From the NCBI RefSeq assembly GCF_900104445.1, contig NZ_FNJI01000010.1, forward strand, positions 79,254 to 143,253: a DNA stretch of 64,000 nt, given 5' to 3'. A program made the position numbers and the translations under genes. The notes below the pieces were generated by a model. The model searched no databases, was not told where the DNA came from, and worked only from the letters and a program-made list of their open reading frames with translations. This document shows, one piece after another, positions 8,129 through 17,612 of this stretch (positions are counted from its first letter, which is position 1; every line of letters starts with the position of its first letter). Source of the stretch: Desulforhopalus singaporensis (GTDB taxonomy: Bacteria; Desulfobacterota; Desulfobulbia; Desulfobulbales; Desulfocapsaceae).

Positions 8129-9058
8129 TTAGCAGCCGAACGCGTTCTGCAGGTTCGGCACGGTCTGCTTTTTCCGGCTCATCATGCCCGGAATCCACAT
8201 TGAGCTGCCGTCGAGCTTGCTATCGAAGGCTTTTTCAATGAGTGCGGGGTCATCGGAAAGCACAACGAGATCGGTCCCCTCTTTGACCACGTCGGTAAGC
8301 ATGAGAAGTACCGAGTGACGACCATCGGCCTTTACTTGTTCCATCGCCTTCATCAGGTCTGCACGGATATCGGCTACCTGGTCAAGAGTAGCGAGTTCAA
8401 GCTGGCCCACTCCTACCTTGTTACCGTTCATGTCGAAATCCTTGTAGTCGCGGAACAGCAGGTCTTTTGCCGGAACTCCGTCTACAGAGGATTTGGCCTT
8501 GAGCATTTCCATGAACAGCTCGTCGGTGTCGTCAACGCCGGCAACGCCTTTGAGTTCACTAACGGCAACCTTGTCATCTTCGGTGCAGGTGGGGGACTTG
8601 AAGTTCACGGTATCACTCAGGATAGCCGAAAGCATACCGCCGGCAACGTCTTTTGGTATTGCAACACCTGCATCCTTGAACATCTTGTTCAGGACGGTAC
8701 CGGTACAGCCAACCGGCTCGGCACGAAAAAGAATAGGATTGTTGGTGGTAATGTCACCGATCTTGTGATGATCAACGACTGCGACGATCTCTGCTTTATC
8801 CAGGTTTGCCGGCCCCTGCGCCAGGTCGCTGAAGTCGACCAGAGCAATTTCCTTTCCGCCAGCGTCCTCAAGCAGTTCAGGCGCTGCAAGGCCGAACCGT
8901 TTCAGCACCGTGGTGGATTCCGGGTTGAGATTGTCAGCTGCGATCTGCATACAGGCCTTTGCTTCTTTTCCCTGAGCATTCATCAGAGCCGCCAGAGCGA
9001 TTGCTGCAGTAACGGAATCGGTATCGGGGTTCGAGTGTCCAACTACGCAAATTGCCAT
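8129..9058 (-). CDS. ppaC: Manganese-dependent inorganic pyrophosphatase (family II)
   Basis: Soluble DHH-family pyrophosphatase of 309 residues, the normal length without CBS domains. It hydrolyses PPi released by biosynthesis and, in sulfate reducers, by sulfate activation. The metal motifs are GHSNPDTDS at the N-terminus, DFSD, and DHHKIGD near residue 95. The C-terminal DHHA2 domain ends with SRKKQTVPNL, a substrate-binding signature of the family. It is transcribed alone, convergent with the upstream selenoprotein gene and closed by the terminator at 8039-8074. Confidence 0.95.
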   Translation of the reverse strand: MAICVVGHSNPDTDSVTAAIALAALMNAQGKEAKACMQIAADNLNPESTTVLKRFGLAAPELLEDAGGKEIALVDFSDLAQGPANLDKAEIVAVVDHHKIGDITTNNPILFRAEPVGCTGTVLNKMFKDAGVAIPKDVAGGMLSAILSDTVNFKSPTCTEDDKVAVSELKGVAGVDDTDELFMEMLKAKSSVDGVPAKDLLFRDYKDFDMNGNKVGVGQLELATLDQVADIRADLMKAMEQVKADGRHSVLLMLTDVVKEGTDLVVLSDDPALIEKAFDSKLDGSSMWIPGMMSRKKQTVPNLQNAFGC

Positions 9059-9310
9059 TTTTTGCCTCCAAATTGAATTAATCTTGTAATGCCTAAAATG
9101 TACTAAAATATATATTGAAATAACGAAGAATATGTAAATTTTTGCGGTTTCAAAATAGTGTGTTCCGCCATCCTAGTCAAGCATTATTACAAGTCGCAGG
9201 CGATACCCTGACCACAATCCTCCATGGCAGATGACCTTGTATTTAAGCGGTGACGTTGGTTTAATGGTCTAAACTTTCGTGACTTTATACTTTGAATAGA
9301 TTATTTTTTT

Positions 9311-10375
9311 GTGAATAAACAAACTGTTCAACCACCCCAACCTATGGTACCGATGAGTCAAGAAAACAAAACGGACGAAAAGCCCGTTCGCCAGTCAAGA
9401 ACCAGGAGACGCTCCAACATTCCGGTCAAATCCATACTACTCATTGTAATTATTATTTGTTTTGGTTTTTATTTTTACCTGAAGAAATCCAGCCGCGACG
9501 TTGTCGCCCCCTATTCTCCTGGCCAGGCGATGCAGGAGATCACGCCGGAAGCGGATACGGGAAGAATAGAAATTAAAGCGGGAAATAGTGAGGAGGCGCC
9601 GGAAAAAGAGGTCAACGAAGACAACGGGCAAGATCCCGGTGGTGCAGACTCTGACGGCCAGGCAAACGAACAGGCTGCACCATCCGCAGTTGCCAGGCAA
9701 CCCCAGACCTCACAGCCTTCTGGAGACGACAATGACACAATTTCCTTCGATTATCAGTACCTTCATCATGTGAAGACGCTCAACGAGTTTTACCACCATC
9801 TCGACCGCCAACCCTACATGAAGGAGTTCAACCTGCCTGCAGACAGTAAAATCCATTTTTCAAGACTGATCCAGCAGCTGATCGATCATCCTCCAACCGT
9901 GACCCGGGAAACAGACGACCTTTTCACCCTGTTGAAAAACACCGCACATTTTTTCCGGATCCTCGGCAAGGAAAATATCGTCGTACTCAAGGGGATCCTC
10001 GATCGGGAAAAAGACTCCCTTGAAACCATGCTCGAGTCCTTCTATGCACTGACCAGTCAACCGCAGTTGCTGCGCAGCGAATATTCCATAAACCTGCGAT
10101 CGGAACCGCTGTACGATTACGCAAGCTTTCTCATCAACACCATGGGCGGACGGCTGTATCTGTTCCGCAGGGACTCCAGCTCGCGCATGGCTGTCACCTT
10201 TTATGCGATCCTGGTCATAGACAGGGCCAACGACGAAGGCAACAGCCGCCACGGAATAGACCTGCGTCCCGCCATCTCGTCTCTGATTGAGGAGATGGAA
10301 AACGGCGGGAAACGCCTCAAGTTCCGCCAGGAATATCTCGAAAAGCTGTACACCCTTGAGGAAAAATATAACTGA
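9311..10375 (+). CDS. Unrecognised single-pass membrane protein
   Basis: Protein of 354 residues that I do not recognise. A basic N-terminus (RQSRTRRRSN) precedes one transmembrane segment (SILLIVIIICFGFYFYL, about residues 41-57). An acidic, low-complexity stretch rich in Glu, Asp, Gln and Pro runs to about residue 140. The remaining 210 residues form a charged helical globular domain outside the membrane, probably periplasmic. It precedes the aminopeptidase gene by 24 bases and probably shares a transcript. The start is GTG at 9311, with no clear ribosome-binding site there or at the next in-frame ATGs. Confidence 0.7.
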   Translation: MNKQTVQPPQPMVPMSQENKTDEKPVRQSRTRRRSNIPVKSILLIVIIICFGFYFYLKKSSRDVVAPYSPGQAMQEITPEADTGRIEIKAGNSEEAPEKEVNEDNGQDPGGADSDGQANEQAAPSAVARQPQTSQPSGDDNDTISFDYQYLHHVKTLNEFYHHLDRQPYMKEFNLPADSKIHFSRLIQQLIDHPPTVTRETDDLFTLLKNTAHFFRILGKENIVVLKGILDREKDSLETMLESFYALTSQPQLLRSEYSINLRSEPLYDYASFLINTMGGRLYLFRRDSSSRMAVTFYAILVIDRANDEGNSRHGIDLRPAISSLIEEMENGGKRLKFRQEYLEKLYTLEEKYN

Positions 10376-10399
10376 TAAACGATTGCAAAGGGATTCATC

Positions 10400-11707
10400 A
10401 TGGATACCAGTCTGTACAACCAGCAACTGTTCTCATTTCTGTCTGCGTCCCCGACCCCGTTTCACTGCGTCGCGCAGATGAGCCGCATCTTGCAGCAACA
10501 CGGCTTTACAAGGCTCAGAGAACAACAGTCATGGGGGCAGCTGTCCAAGGGATCGTACTATGTCGTCAGGCAACAGGGAGCAATCACCGCATTTACCCTT
10601 GGGACAGACGAGAAGATCACCGACGGCTTCAGGATAATCGGTGCCCACACCGACAGTCCATGTCTGCAGCTTAAGCCAAAACCTGATGTGAAGACCGGAT
10701 CTTTTCACCAGCTAGCGGTCGAGGTCTACGGAGGAAGCCTGCTGGCACCTTGGTTTGACCGGGACCTCTCCATTGCCGGCAGGGTATGCGTAGCCCGGGA
10801 CGACGGGTCGATAGACGTTTTTCTCGTCGATTTTGCAAGGCCGCTCGTTACCATTCCAAGCATCGCCATTCATCTGTTTCGGGAGGCTAATTCAAAACCG
10901 GATATCAACCAGCAGAAACACCTGCCCCCCATCATCGGCCAGTCGGTAGCAAAACAGTTGCCGGACTTTACCGAGATTTTAAAGGATCAAATGGCAAGAG
11001 AACATCCGGAAGCGTCCGGGCGGGAGATCCTTGGCTACGATCTTTTCTGTTACGATCACCAGGGCCCAATTTATACCGGGGTGAATAACGACTTCATCTC
11101 CGCCCCCAGACTTGACAATCTGCTGAGTTGCCACGCCGGCCTGACAGCTCTTATCCAAACCGACCGGACCAAAAACAGCATCCTCTTCTGCTCCAACCAT
11201 GAAGAAAACGGTTCGCTGTCTGCGGCCGGAGCACAGGGATCCTTTATCTCGGCTGTCCTGGAACGAATCATCCCCGAAGACGGTGAAAGAAGGCTGGCCC
11301 TTGCCTCATCTTTTCTGATCTCGGCAGACAACGCACACGCCACCCACCCCAATTATCCAGAGAAGACCGATCCCGGCCATGAAATTCATCTCAACAAGGG
11401 CCCGGTAATAAAAATAAACGCCAACCAGAGATACACCTCTTCCGGTTTCAGTTCCGCAGTTTACAAACAGCTTTGCAGGATCTGCGCTGTCGACTGCCAG
11501 GAGTTCGTTATGCGCAGCGACCTCGCCTGCGGTTCTACCATAGGTCCGATGACCGCCGCCAGGCTCGGCGTTAACGGCGTTGATGTCGGGGCCCCGACCC
11601 TTGGCATGCACTCCATTCGTGAACTCACCGGACGCCGGGACCCGCTGCTTTTCCAGAGGCCGCTGGTAACATTTTTAACCTCGGACCTGCCCCGATCATG
11701 CAGCTGA
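10400..11707 (+). CDS. apeB: M18 family aminopeptidase
   Basis: Cytosolic zinc aminopeptidase of 435 residues in the M18 (aspartyl aminopeptidase/ApeB) family, which removes N-terminal residues from peptides. Conserved blocks are GAHTDSPCLQLKPKP with the first metal His/Asp, NHEENGSLSAAGAQGSF with the catalytic Glu pair, SADNAHATHPNYPEKTDP, and the C-terminal TLGMHSIRE. Together they give a complete active site. AAAGGG lies just before the ATG. The length and order of motifs are normal for the family. Confidence 0.93.
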   Translation: MDTSLYNQQLFSFLSASPTPFHCVAQMSRILQQHGFTRLREQQSWGQLSKGSYYVVRQQGAITAFTLGTDEKITDGFRIIGAHTDSPCLQLKPKPDVKTGSFHQLAVEVYGGSLLAPWFDRDLSIAGRVCVARDDGSIDVFLVDFARPLVTIPSIAIHLFREANSKPDINQQKHLPPIIGQSVAKQLPDFTEILKDQMAREHPEASGREILGYDLFCYDHQGPIYTGVNNDFISAPRLDNLLSCHAGLTALIQTDRTKNSILFCSNHEENGSLSAAGAQGSFISAVLERIIPEDGERRLALASSFLISADNAHATHPNYPEKTDPGHEIHLNKGPVIKINANQRYTSSGFSSAVYKQLCRICAVDCQEFVMRSDLACGSTIGPMTAARLGVNGVDVGAPTLGMHSIRELTGRRDPLLFQRPLVTFLTSDLPRSCS

Positions 11708-12023
11708 AACCTGGCCGTTGCCAGCAGAGCACCGGCAGTCTGGCAATAGACAGCCCGATCTATTTTAGCTTTTAATTTATTATCTGCATTCTCCTGTTGT
11801 GTTGCTGCGCTGCTTATCTTTCTGTTTTTTTTATATTTTACTAAATATTAATCATAAGCTGCACAGAACCAAAAGAGCGCCCATTACTACATTGTGGTAT
11901 TTACAAACCCACTTCATGTAAGTAGAATATGATTCAATTACATTGTAGTACCTTAGTGGTGTCATTCATCTTACGAGAATCCGCCGTTTTCTCCATTCAG
12001 CCTTCTCACGACCTGAACATTAA
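11708..12023 (+). promoter_or_regulatory. Leader region of the molybdoenzyme operon with a repeated 11-mer
   Basis: This 316-base AT-rich gap holds no convincing gene. Two near-identical sites, ACATTGTGGTA (11889-11899) and ACATTGTAGTA (11940-11950), lie 51 bases apart in the same orientation, close to five helical turns. Each contains a TACA/TGTA-like dyad. They could bind a regulator of the torD-molybdoenzyme operon. No sigma70 promoter stands out. Confidence 0.4.
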
Positions 12024-12587
12024 ATGCAAAACAGTTCCGCCGCCGACCATGTCGCAACCATTTACCGTTTTTGTGCCCAGAGCATGCAGTATCCATCGGC
12101 TGAGTGGCTCACCGAACACTATTACAGCTCTCTTTACCTGCTGCTAGACCACCTTGGTGCGAGTGAAGAGAAAAAGTCGCTTATGCAGGCTGTGGATGCA
12201 AGCAGCGACGCTCTCGAAGATCTGCAGGTAGAACACACCCGGCTTTTCATCAACGGTGTTCCACACGTGGCGGCTCCGCCCTATGGTTCGGTTTACCTGG
12301 AAAAAACCCTGCGGGGAAAATATTCGGAAAACATACTGCTCTACTACAGGTCTCATGGGTTTGACCTGGGTGTCGGCGCGGACCTTCCCGACAGTATAGT
12401 GCATCAACTGGAGTTTCTTTCGTTTCTTGCAGAAGACAGAAACGTGGAAATCGAGCGCGAGTTTCTTGCCCGCTTTTTTCTGCCCTGGTTTCGAGCCTTT
12501 GCAGAAAGGGTAAAACAAACGGCTCAACATCCCTTTTATCGTATCATAATTAGCCTTATTGATTTTTTCACAAAGGAGGAAGAGTAA
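12024..12587 (+). CDS. TorD/DmsD-family molybdoenzyme maturation chaperone
   Basis: All-helical cytoplasmic protein of 187 residues in the TorD/NarJ-like group. These chaperones hold a Tat-exported molybdoenzyme until its cofactor is inserted. The recognisable region is VEHTRLFINGVPHVAAPPYG followed by SVYLEKTLRG, matching the family's APPYxSVY loop. Later comes the conserved LPDSIVHQLEFLSFLAED segment. The gene ends one base before the ATG of the molybdoenzyme, and its last codons contain that gene's AGGAGG, so the pair is tightly coupled. The start lacks an obvious ribosome-binding site. Confidence 0.85.
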   Translation: MQNSSAADHVATIYRFCAQSMQYPSAEWLTEHYYSSLYLLLDHLGASEEKKSLMQAVDASSDALEDLQVEHTRLFINGVPHVAAPPYGSVYLEKTLRGKYSENILLYYRSHGFDLGVGADLPDSIVHQLEFLSFLAEDRNVEIEREFLARFFLPWFRAFAERVKQTAQHPFYRIIISLIDFFTKEEE

Positions 12588-12588
12588 T

Positions 12589-14832
12589 ATGGCGTTTAAT
12601 TTAACGAGGCGTAAATTCTTACAATCTGCCTCACTGGCAGCAGTTGCGTTACCACTTTCGGAAGCAATCGCCTCTGAAACATCCATACAGCGTTCACCCC
12701 TTGAAAGCACCGGCTCCTTCGGCGACGAAACGGTCGTTGGCGGGGTATGCGAGATGTGTTTCTGGCGTTGCCAGCTGGTCGGCAAGAAACGGGGCGACCG
12801 CCTCATAAAGCTTGAAGGCAACCCGAAGTCCATCGATAACGGAACCAGTATCTGTGCCCGTGGTAATGCGGGTATCAAGCTTCTTTACGACCCGGACAGG
12901 CTGAAATACCCCCTCAAGAATGTCGGCGAAAGGGGCAACCCGAAGTGGAAAAGAATCAGCTGGCAGGAAGCACTTGACGAGTGCGGCACCAAGCTCAAGC
13001 AGGTTCACGAAAAATACGGTGCCCAGGGATTGTGCATGTTCCCGCACGGTTCCAGCGCCAAATATCCGATGCACTTCATGGAGCGTACCCTCGGCACCCA
13101 CAATGTGAGCGAGGCGTCCTTCTACCAGTGCCGCGGTATCCGCGACACCGCCTACCTAGCCACCATCGGCAAAGCTCCCGGAGAAAACGTGGATATGCCC
13201 AACGCCAAGGTCATCATGCTCCTGGGCGGTCATTTTGGCGAAAATGTTCATGTCAGCCATATCAAGCGGTACATCAAAGGGCTCGAGAACGGGGCCAAAC
13301 TTATCGTGGTGGACCCCAGGTTTTCAGCATCGGCAGCAAAATCCGACGTGTGGGTCCGTATAAAGCCGGGTACCGATACCGCCTTTCTGCTGGCGATCAT
13401 GAACTACCTCATCATCAACAAAAAATACGATGAGGAGTTCGTCGATGAGTATGGCGATGGCCTTGAAGAACTGCAGGCAGGGATCAAGCAGTGGACTCTT
13501 GAAAAAGCCGCCGCTGAATGCGACATCCCTGCCGCTCAGATCAAGGAGGTTGCCGAACTTCTTGCCGCTAACTCGCCAAACGTCTCCATTCATCCGGGAC
13601 GCCATGTATCCTGGTATGGCAACGATTTTCAGCGCCAGCGCGCCCTGGCCTGCCTCACCGGTCTGCTCGGAGCCTTTTACGTCAAGGGCGGCTGGGTTCC
13701 GGGTAAAGGTCCCAAAGTCGGTGCTATCAGCTGGGCCAAGCATGATCACGGCGATGAGCACAACCTCAACATGAACGAAGATGAGGAACGTCTCTACCCT
13801 TACGCCCCTCCGGGCACCCCGACGGAACTGATCCGGGATGCGGCGCTTACGGGTAAACCATACCCGATAAAAGGATGTGTCATCTGGGGTCAGAACCCGA
13901 TCCAGACCATTCCCGGACAGGACAAGATGAAAGAGGTCCTGAAGCAGATGGATTTCGTCATGTGCGTGGATGTCATGCCAACCGATGTGACCATGTGGGC
14001 CGACATCCTGCTGCCTGAAGTAAGTTACCTGGAAAGATACGACTATATAAAGACCGGAACCCAGTGGGATTTCGCCGACAACCACCTCCAGTTCATCGCT
14101 CCGCGTATGCCGCTTGCCGAGCCAATGTTCGAACGAAAAGACCAGGTGTATATAACCAACGAAATAGCCAGGCGCATGGGGTTTGAAAAAGAGATCCCCG
14201 TATCATCCGCCATGGAGATGGTGGAGAAGAACCTGGAAGTTGCGGGTCTTACCCTGGATCAGGTCAGAAAAGAGGGCGGTATCCATACACGTCCGGGCAA
14301 AGACCCGTACGCCATGCCGGAGGATTTCGAAGTACTGTTTTACAATGAGGACATCGAAGACGCCGGATTTCCTGGAATACCAACCTACAAACCGACCGAG
14401 CCACCGCCTGCGGGCTACACCCGTCTTCTCTACGGCCGGGTACCGGTCCATACATTCAACAGAACCCAGAACAACGTATGGCTCAACAGGGCGATGCCGG
14501 AAAATCCGGTGTGGATCAATGATGAACTGGCCGCCAAGATGGGGCTGTCCGACGGAGATACCGTCGGTCTGGTCAACCAGGACGGCTTTTCATCGCGTAC
14601 AACCACCACGGTAAAGACCACCCCCGGCATCAGAAAAGATGCTATTTACATGGCCCACGGCTACGGTTCGGCCAACCCGCTGCTGACTGTTGGTGCAGAC
14701 GCCGGGGTCGACGACCAGAGCCTTATCACCAAAATTACCGTTGATGAGGAAACCGGGGCGCACGGCATGAGGACCAACTTCGTCAAGCTCGTCAAAGACG
14801 GTAAGGTTCTCGATATTCCCACTTCGGCCTAA
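12589..14832 (+). CDS. Tat-exported molybdopterin oxidoreductase, catalytic subunit (PhsA/PsrA-like)
   Basis: DMSO-reductase-superfamily enzyme of 747 residues. The N-terminus has the twin-arginine motif TRRKFLQSASLAAVALPL, so it is folded with cofactor and exported. Cys54, Cys57, Cys61 and Cys89 (VCEMCFWRC and SICARG) hold a [4Fe-4S] cluster. ASFYQCRGIRD contains a candidate Cys ligand to molybdenum, as in polysulfide, thiosulfate, tetrathionate and arsenate reductases. ATG 12589 has AGGAGG at 12575-12580; an upstream in-frame start would ruin the Tat signal. The substrate cannot be fixed from sequence; a sulfur oxyanion or polysulfide fits the inferred lineage. The ferredoxin partner follows, but no membrane anchor does. 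Confidence 0.88.
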   Translation: MAFNLTRRKFLQSASLAAVALPLSEAIASETSIQRSPLESTGSFGDETVVGGVCEMCFWRCQLVGKKRGDRLIKLEGNPKSIDNGTSICARGNAGIKLLYDPDRLKYPLKNVGERGNPKWKRISWQEALDECGTKLKQVHEKYGAQGLCMFPHGSSAKYPMHFMERTLGTHNVSEASFYQCRGIRDTAYLATIGKAPGENVDMPNAKVIMLLGGHFGENVHVSHIKRYIKGLENGAKLIVVDPRFSASAAKSDVWVRIKPGTDTAFLLAIMNYLIINKKYDEEFVDEYGDGLEELQAGIKQWTLEKAAAECDIPAAQIKEVAELLAANSPNVSIHPGRHVSWYGNDFQRQRALACLTGLLGAFYVKGGWVPGKGPKVGAISWAKHDHGDEHNLNMNEDEERLYPYAPPGTPTELIRDAALTGKPYPIKGCVIWGQNPIQTIPGQDKMKEVLKQMDFVMCVDVMPTDVTMWADILLPEVSYLERYDYIKTGTQWDFADNHLQFIAPRMPLAEPMFERKDQVYITNEIARRMGFEKEIPVSSAMEMVEKNLEVAGLTLDQVRKEGGIHTRPGKDPYAMPEDFEVLFYNEDIEDAGFPGIPTYKPTEPPPAGYTRLLYGRVPVHTFNRTQNNVWLNRAMPENPVWINDELAAKMGLSDGDTVGLVNQDGFSSRTTTTVKTTPGIRKDAIYMAHGYGSANPLLTVGADAGVDDQSLITKITVDEETGAHGMRTNFVKLVKDGKVLDIPTSA

Positions 14833-14865
14833 ATTCAGCTTTAAAGGTAAATTCAGGAGGATACA

Positions 14866-15669
14866 ATGCAATATGGAATGATTATCGACCTTGAACGATG
14901 TGTTGGCTGCCACGCCTGTACCATCGCCTGCAAAGCAGAGTGGGAGGTCCCCGTAGAATTTAACAGAAACTGGGTCTATCGCATGGGCCCAAGCAAGGTG
15001 GGCAATGAGATTGCAGCCACCTACTATCCCGGACTGTGCAACCACTGCACCGAACCGGTATGCGTTCCCGAATGTCCGGCCGACACCGAAGACGTAACGT
15101 TTACCGATCCCAAGACCGGCAAAACCGTTACCATGGAGGTTGCGGCAACCTGGAAGGATCCTTTCGACGGAACCGTACAGGTGGACAAGAACAGATGCAT
15201 AGGTTGCGGCGCCTGCGCCGACGCCTGTCCGTATAATGCCCGCTATGTCAACCCGGACCTGACCGACGACGTTTCAGAAGACGGCAAGGTTGACAAATGC
15301 ACCTACTGCCAGCCTCGTCTGCAGGCCGGCCTGGAGCCCGCGTGCGTCCAGACCTGCATAACCGGGGCGCGTATTTTCGGCGATCTCGACGATCCGAACT
15401 CGGAGGTGGCCAAATATGTCAAAAAAGGCGCCAAGGGACTTGAGGCTGAAGGCGGGGATTTGGGACCGAACTCGAGGTATATAGGCAAGAAAAAGGACAT
15501 GGCTCTTCTTTTCAACAGCTACACCCCAGAGCTGGCCGATATGAATAAGGTGAGAAGACGCGCCATGATAGCATCACTGGTTAAACCGGCGGTAAAACAG
15601 CTTCAGGGACTCGGACTGCTTGGCGCCGCTGGTATCTTGGTCGCCAAAAAACTCTCGGAAGATAAATAG
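14866..15669 (+). CDS. Four-cluster ferredoxin subunit of the molybdoenzyme
   Basis: DmsB/PhsB/NrfC-type electron-transfer protein of 267 residues. Sixteen cysteines in four groups (CVGCHACTIAC, CNHCTEPVCVPEC, CIGCGACADAC and CTYCQP...CVQTC) can bind four [4Fe-4S] clusters. It has no signal peptide, so it would be carried across by the Tat signal of the catalytic subunit. The C-terminus has a hydrophobic stretch (GLGLLGAAGILVAKKL) that could touch the membrane or an anchor encoded elsewhere. AGGAGG precedes the ATG, and the terminator at 15717 ends the operon here. Confidence 0.92.
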   Translation: MQYGMIIDLERCVGCHACTIACKAEWEVPVEFNRNWVYRMGPSKVGNEIAATYYPGLCNHCTEPVCVPECPADTEDVTFTDPKTGKTVTMEVAATWKDPFDGTVQVDKNRCIGCGACADACPYNARYVNPDLTDDVSEDGKVDKCTYCQPRLQAGLEPACVQTCITGARIFGDLDDPNSEVAKYVKKGAKGLEAEGGDLGPNSRYIGKKKDMALLFNSYTPELADMNKVRRRAMIASLVKPAVKQLQGLGLLGAAGILVAKKLSEDK

Positions 15670-15716
15670 GACCACAACACAAGGCTTGCAGACCGCCTGG
15701 TTCTGACTCCGGCAGA

Positions 15717-15756
15717 AAGCGTGATAATCATTTGCTTGATTATCACGCTTTTTTTT
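15717..15756 (+). terminator. Strong intrinsic terminator of the molybdoenzyme operon
   Basis: AAGCGTGATAATCA (15717-15730) and TGATTATCACGCTT (15737-15750) form a perfect 14-base stem around a six-base loop, followed by T residues to 15756. It lies 47 bases past the ferredoxin gene and marks the operon end. Confidence 0.9.
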
Positions 15757-15846
15757 GTATTATCTGCACTCCGGCGCCAGGGTTTCCCGCCGGGCGAGCA
15801 TTAACCATCACCCACTGTATATTACCCTATAATCAAGGTTCATATT

Positions 15847-17532
15847 ATGAGCACAGATGACAAAAAGATTATCTACTCGATGATCAGAGTGAGTAAATAT
15901 TATGACAACAAACCTGTCTTAAAAGATATCTCACTCTCCTATTTTTACGGCGCCAAGATCGGTGTCCTCGGACTCAACGGCTCGGGCAAAAGTACGCTGT
16001 TGAAGATTCTGGCCGGAATAGATACCGAATTCAACGGCGAGACCCACCTGTCCCCCGGGCTAAAGGTTGATTATCTGCCACAGGAACCGGAGCTTTCCCC
16101 GGAAAAAACCGTGAAACAGATTGTCGAAGAAGGAGTGCAGGACACGGTCGACCTGCTCAATGAGTTCAACGAGATCAACGAAAAATTCGCCGAGCCCATG
16201 TCAGACGAAGAGATGCAGGATCTCATCGACAGACAGGGCGTGGTGCAGGACAGGCTCGACACCTTGAACGCCTGGGATCTCGACAGCCGCCTCGAAATGG
16301 CGATGGACGCTCTGCGCTGCCCGCCGTCTGATACATTATGCAAGGTCCTCTCCGGTGGGGAAAAACGAAGAGTGGCTCTTTGCCGGATACTCTTGAAGCA
16401 GCCTGATATATTGCTTCTTGACGAGCCGACCAACCATCTGGACGCCGAATCGGTCGCCTGGCTGGAACATCACCTGCAATCCTATCCCGGTACTATCATC
16501 GCCGTCACCCACGACCGCTATTTCCTCGACAACGTCGCCGGATGGATTCTTGAGCTGGATAGAGGAGTCGGAATCCCGTGGAAGGGAAACTATTCATCCT
16601 GGCTTGACCAGAAGCAGAAACGGCTGGCCCTCGAGGAAAAGAAAGAGTCCGATCGACAGAGGACCCTGAAAAGAGAGCTGGAGTGGATCAAGATGAGTCC
16701 CAAGGGCAGAAGGGTCAAGTCCAAGGCGCGCATAAGCTCCTATGAAAAACTGCTGGGTACGGAAACGGAGAAGCTGGCCAAGGATCTTGAAATTTTTATT
16801 CCGCCCGGTCCCAGGCTTGGCAAGGTTGTCATCGAAGCAACAGGGGTAAACAAGGGCTTTGGAGAGAGGCTGCTGGTCGGGGATATGAATTTTACCCTCC
16901 CCCCCGGCGGAATTGTGGGGGTCATTGGACCAAACGGTGCCGGTAAAACCACCCTTTTCAAAATGATCACCGGTCAGGAGAATCCCGACTCCGGTGAGCT
17001 CAGGGTCGGTGAGACCGTCAAGCTCGCTTACGTCGACCAGAACAGGGACCAGCTCAACCCCGAGCAATCGATATGGGAGGCCATATCCGACGGACAGGAC
17101 ACCGTATGGCTGGGCACCAGGGAGGTCAACAGCAGGGCATACGTCGGCAAGTTCAATTTTTCCGGGTCCGATCAACAGAAAAAGGTCGGAATTCTCTCGG
17201 GAGGACAGCGTAACAGGGTTCATCTTGCAAGAACCCTGAAAGAGGGCGGAAACGTCCTGCTGCTCGACGAACCCACCAACGATCTTGACGTCAATACCTT
17301 AAGAGCGCTGGAGGAAGCGCTGGAAAATTTCGGCGGCTGCGCTGTGGTTATAAGTCACGACCGCTGGTTTCTCGACCGGATCGCCACCCATATCCTCGCG
17401 TTTGAGGGAGATTCGCGGGTGGTATGGTTCGAGGGCAATTACTCCGATTACGAAAAAGACAAAAAAGCCCGTCTTGGCAGTGAGGCCGATCAGCCCCACA
17501 GGATCAAGTACAGAAGTCTTACCAGGGATTAA
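15847..17532 (+). CDS. ettA: Energy-dependent translational throttle protein EttA (ABC-F)
   Basis: Soluble ABC-F ATPase of 561 residues with two nucleotide-binding domains, matching EttA length. It binds the ribosomal E site and gates entry into elongation according to the ATP/ADP state. The first domain has GLNGSGKST, LSGGEKRRVALC and LLLDEPTNHLD. The second has GPNGAGKTT, LSGGQRNRVHLAR and LLLDEPTNDLD. Between them is the charged linker helix with KSKARISSYEKL. There are no membrane segments, which excludes a transporter. A TATAAT at 15828-15833 lies close to the start, without a clear -35. Confidence 0.95.
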   Translation: MSTDDKKIIYSMIRVSKYYDNKPVLKDISLSYFYGAKIGVLGLNGSGKSTLLKILAGIDTEFNGETHLSPGLKVDYLPQEPELSPEKTVKQIVEEGVQDTVDLLNEFNEINEKFAEPMSDEEMQDLIDRQGVVQDRLDTLNAWDLDSRLEMAMDALRCPPSDTLCKVLSGGEKRRVALCRILLKQPDILLLDEPTNHLDAESVAWLEHHLQSYPGTIIAVTHDRYFLDNVAGWILELDRGVGIPWKGNYSSWLDQKQKRLALEEKKESDRQRTLKRELEWIKMSPKGRRVKSKARISSYEKLLGTETEKLAKDLEIFIPPGPRLGKVVIEATGVNKGFGERLLVGDMNFTLPPGGIVGVIGPNGAGKTTLFKMITGQENPDSGELRVGETVKLAYVDQNRDQLNPEQSIWEAISDGQDTVWLGTREVNSRAYVGKFNFSGSDQQKKVGILSGGQRNRVHLARTLKEGGNVLLLDEPTNDLDVNTLRALEEALENFGGCAVVISHDRWFLDRIATHILAFEGDSRVVWFEGNYSDYEKDKKARLGSEADQPHRIKYRSLTRD

Positions 17533-17612
17533 GCCTCAACACGGTTTGTCCTGCATACCCGCTAACGGCCGGTGACCGGCTCTTGGGTAGTTATGCAGGC
17601 CTCTGTTCCCCT

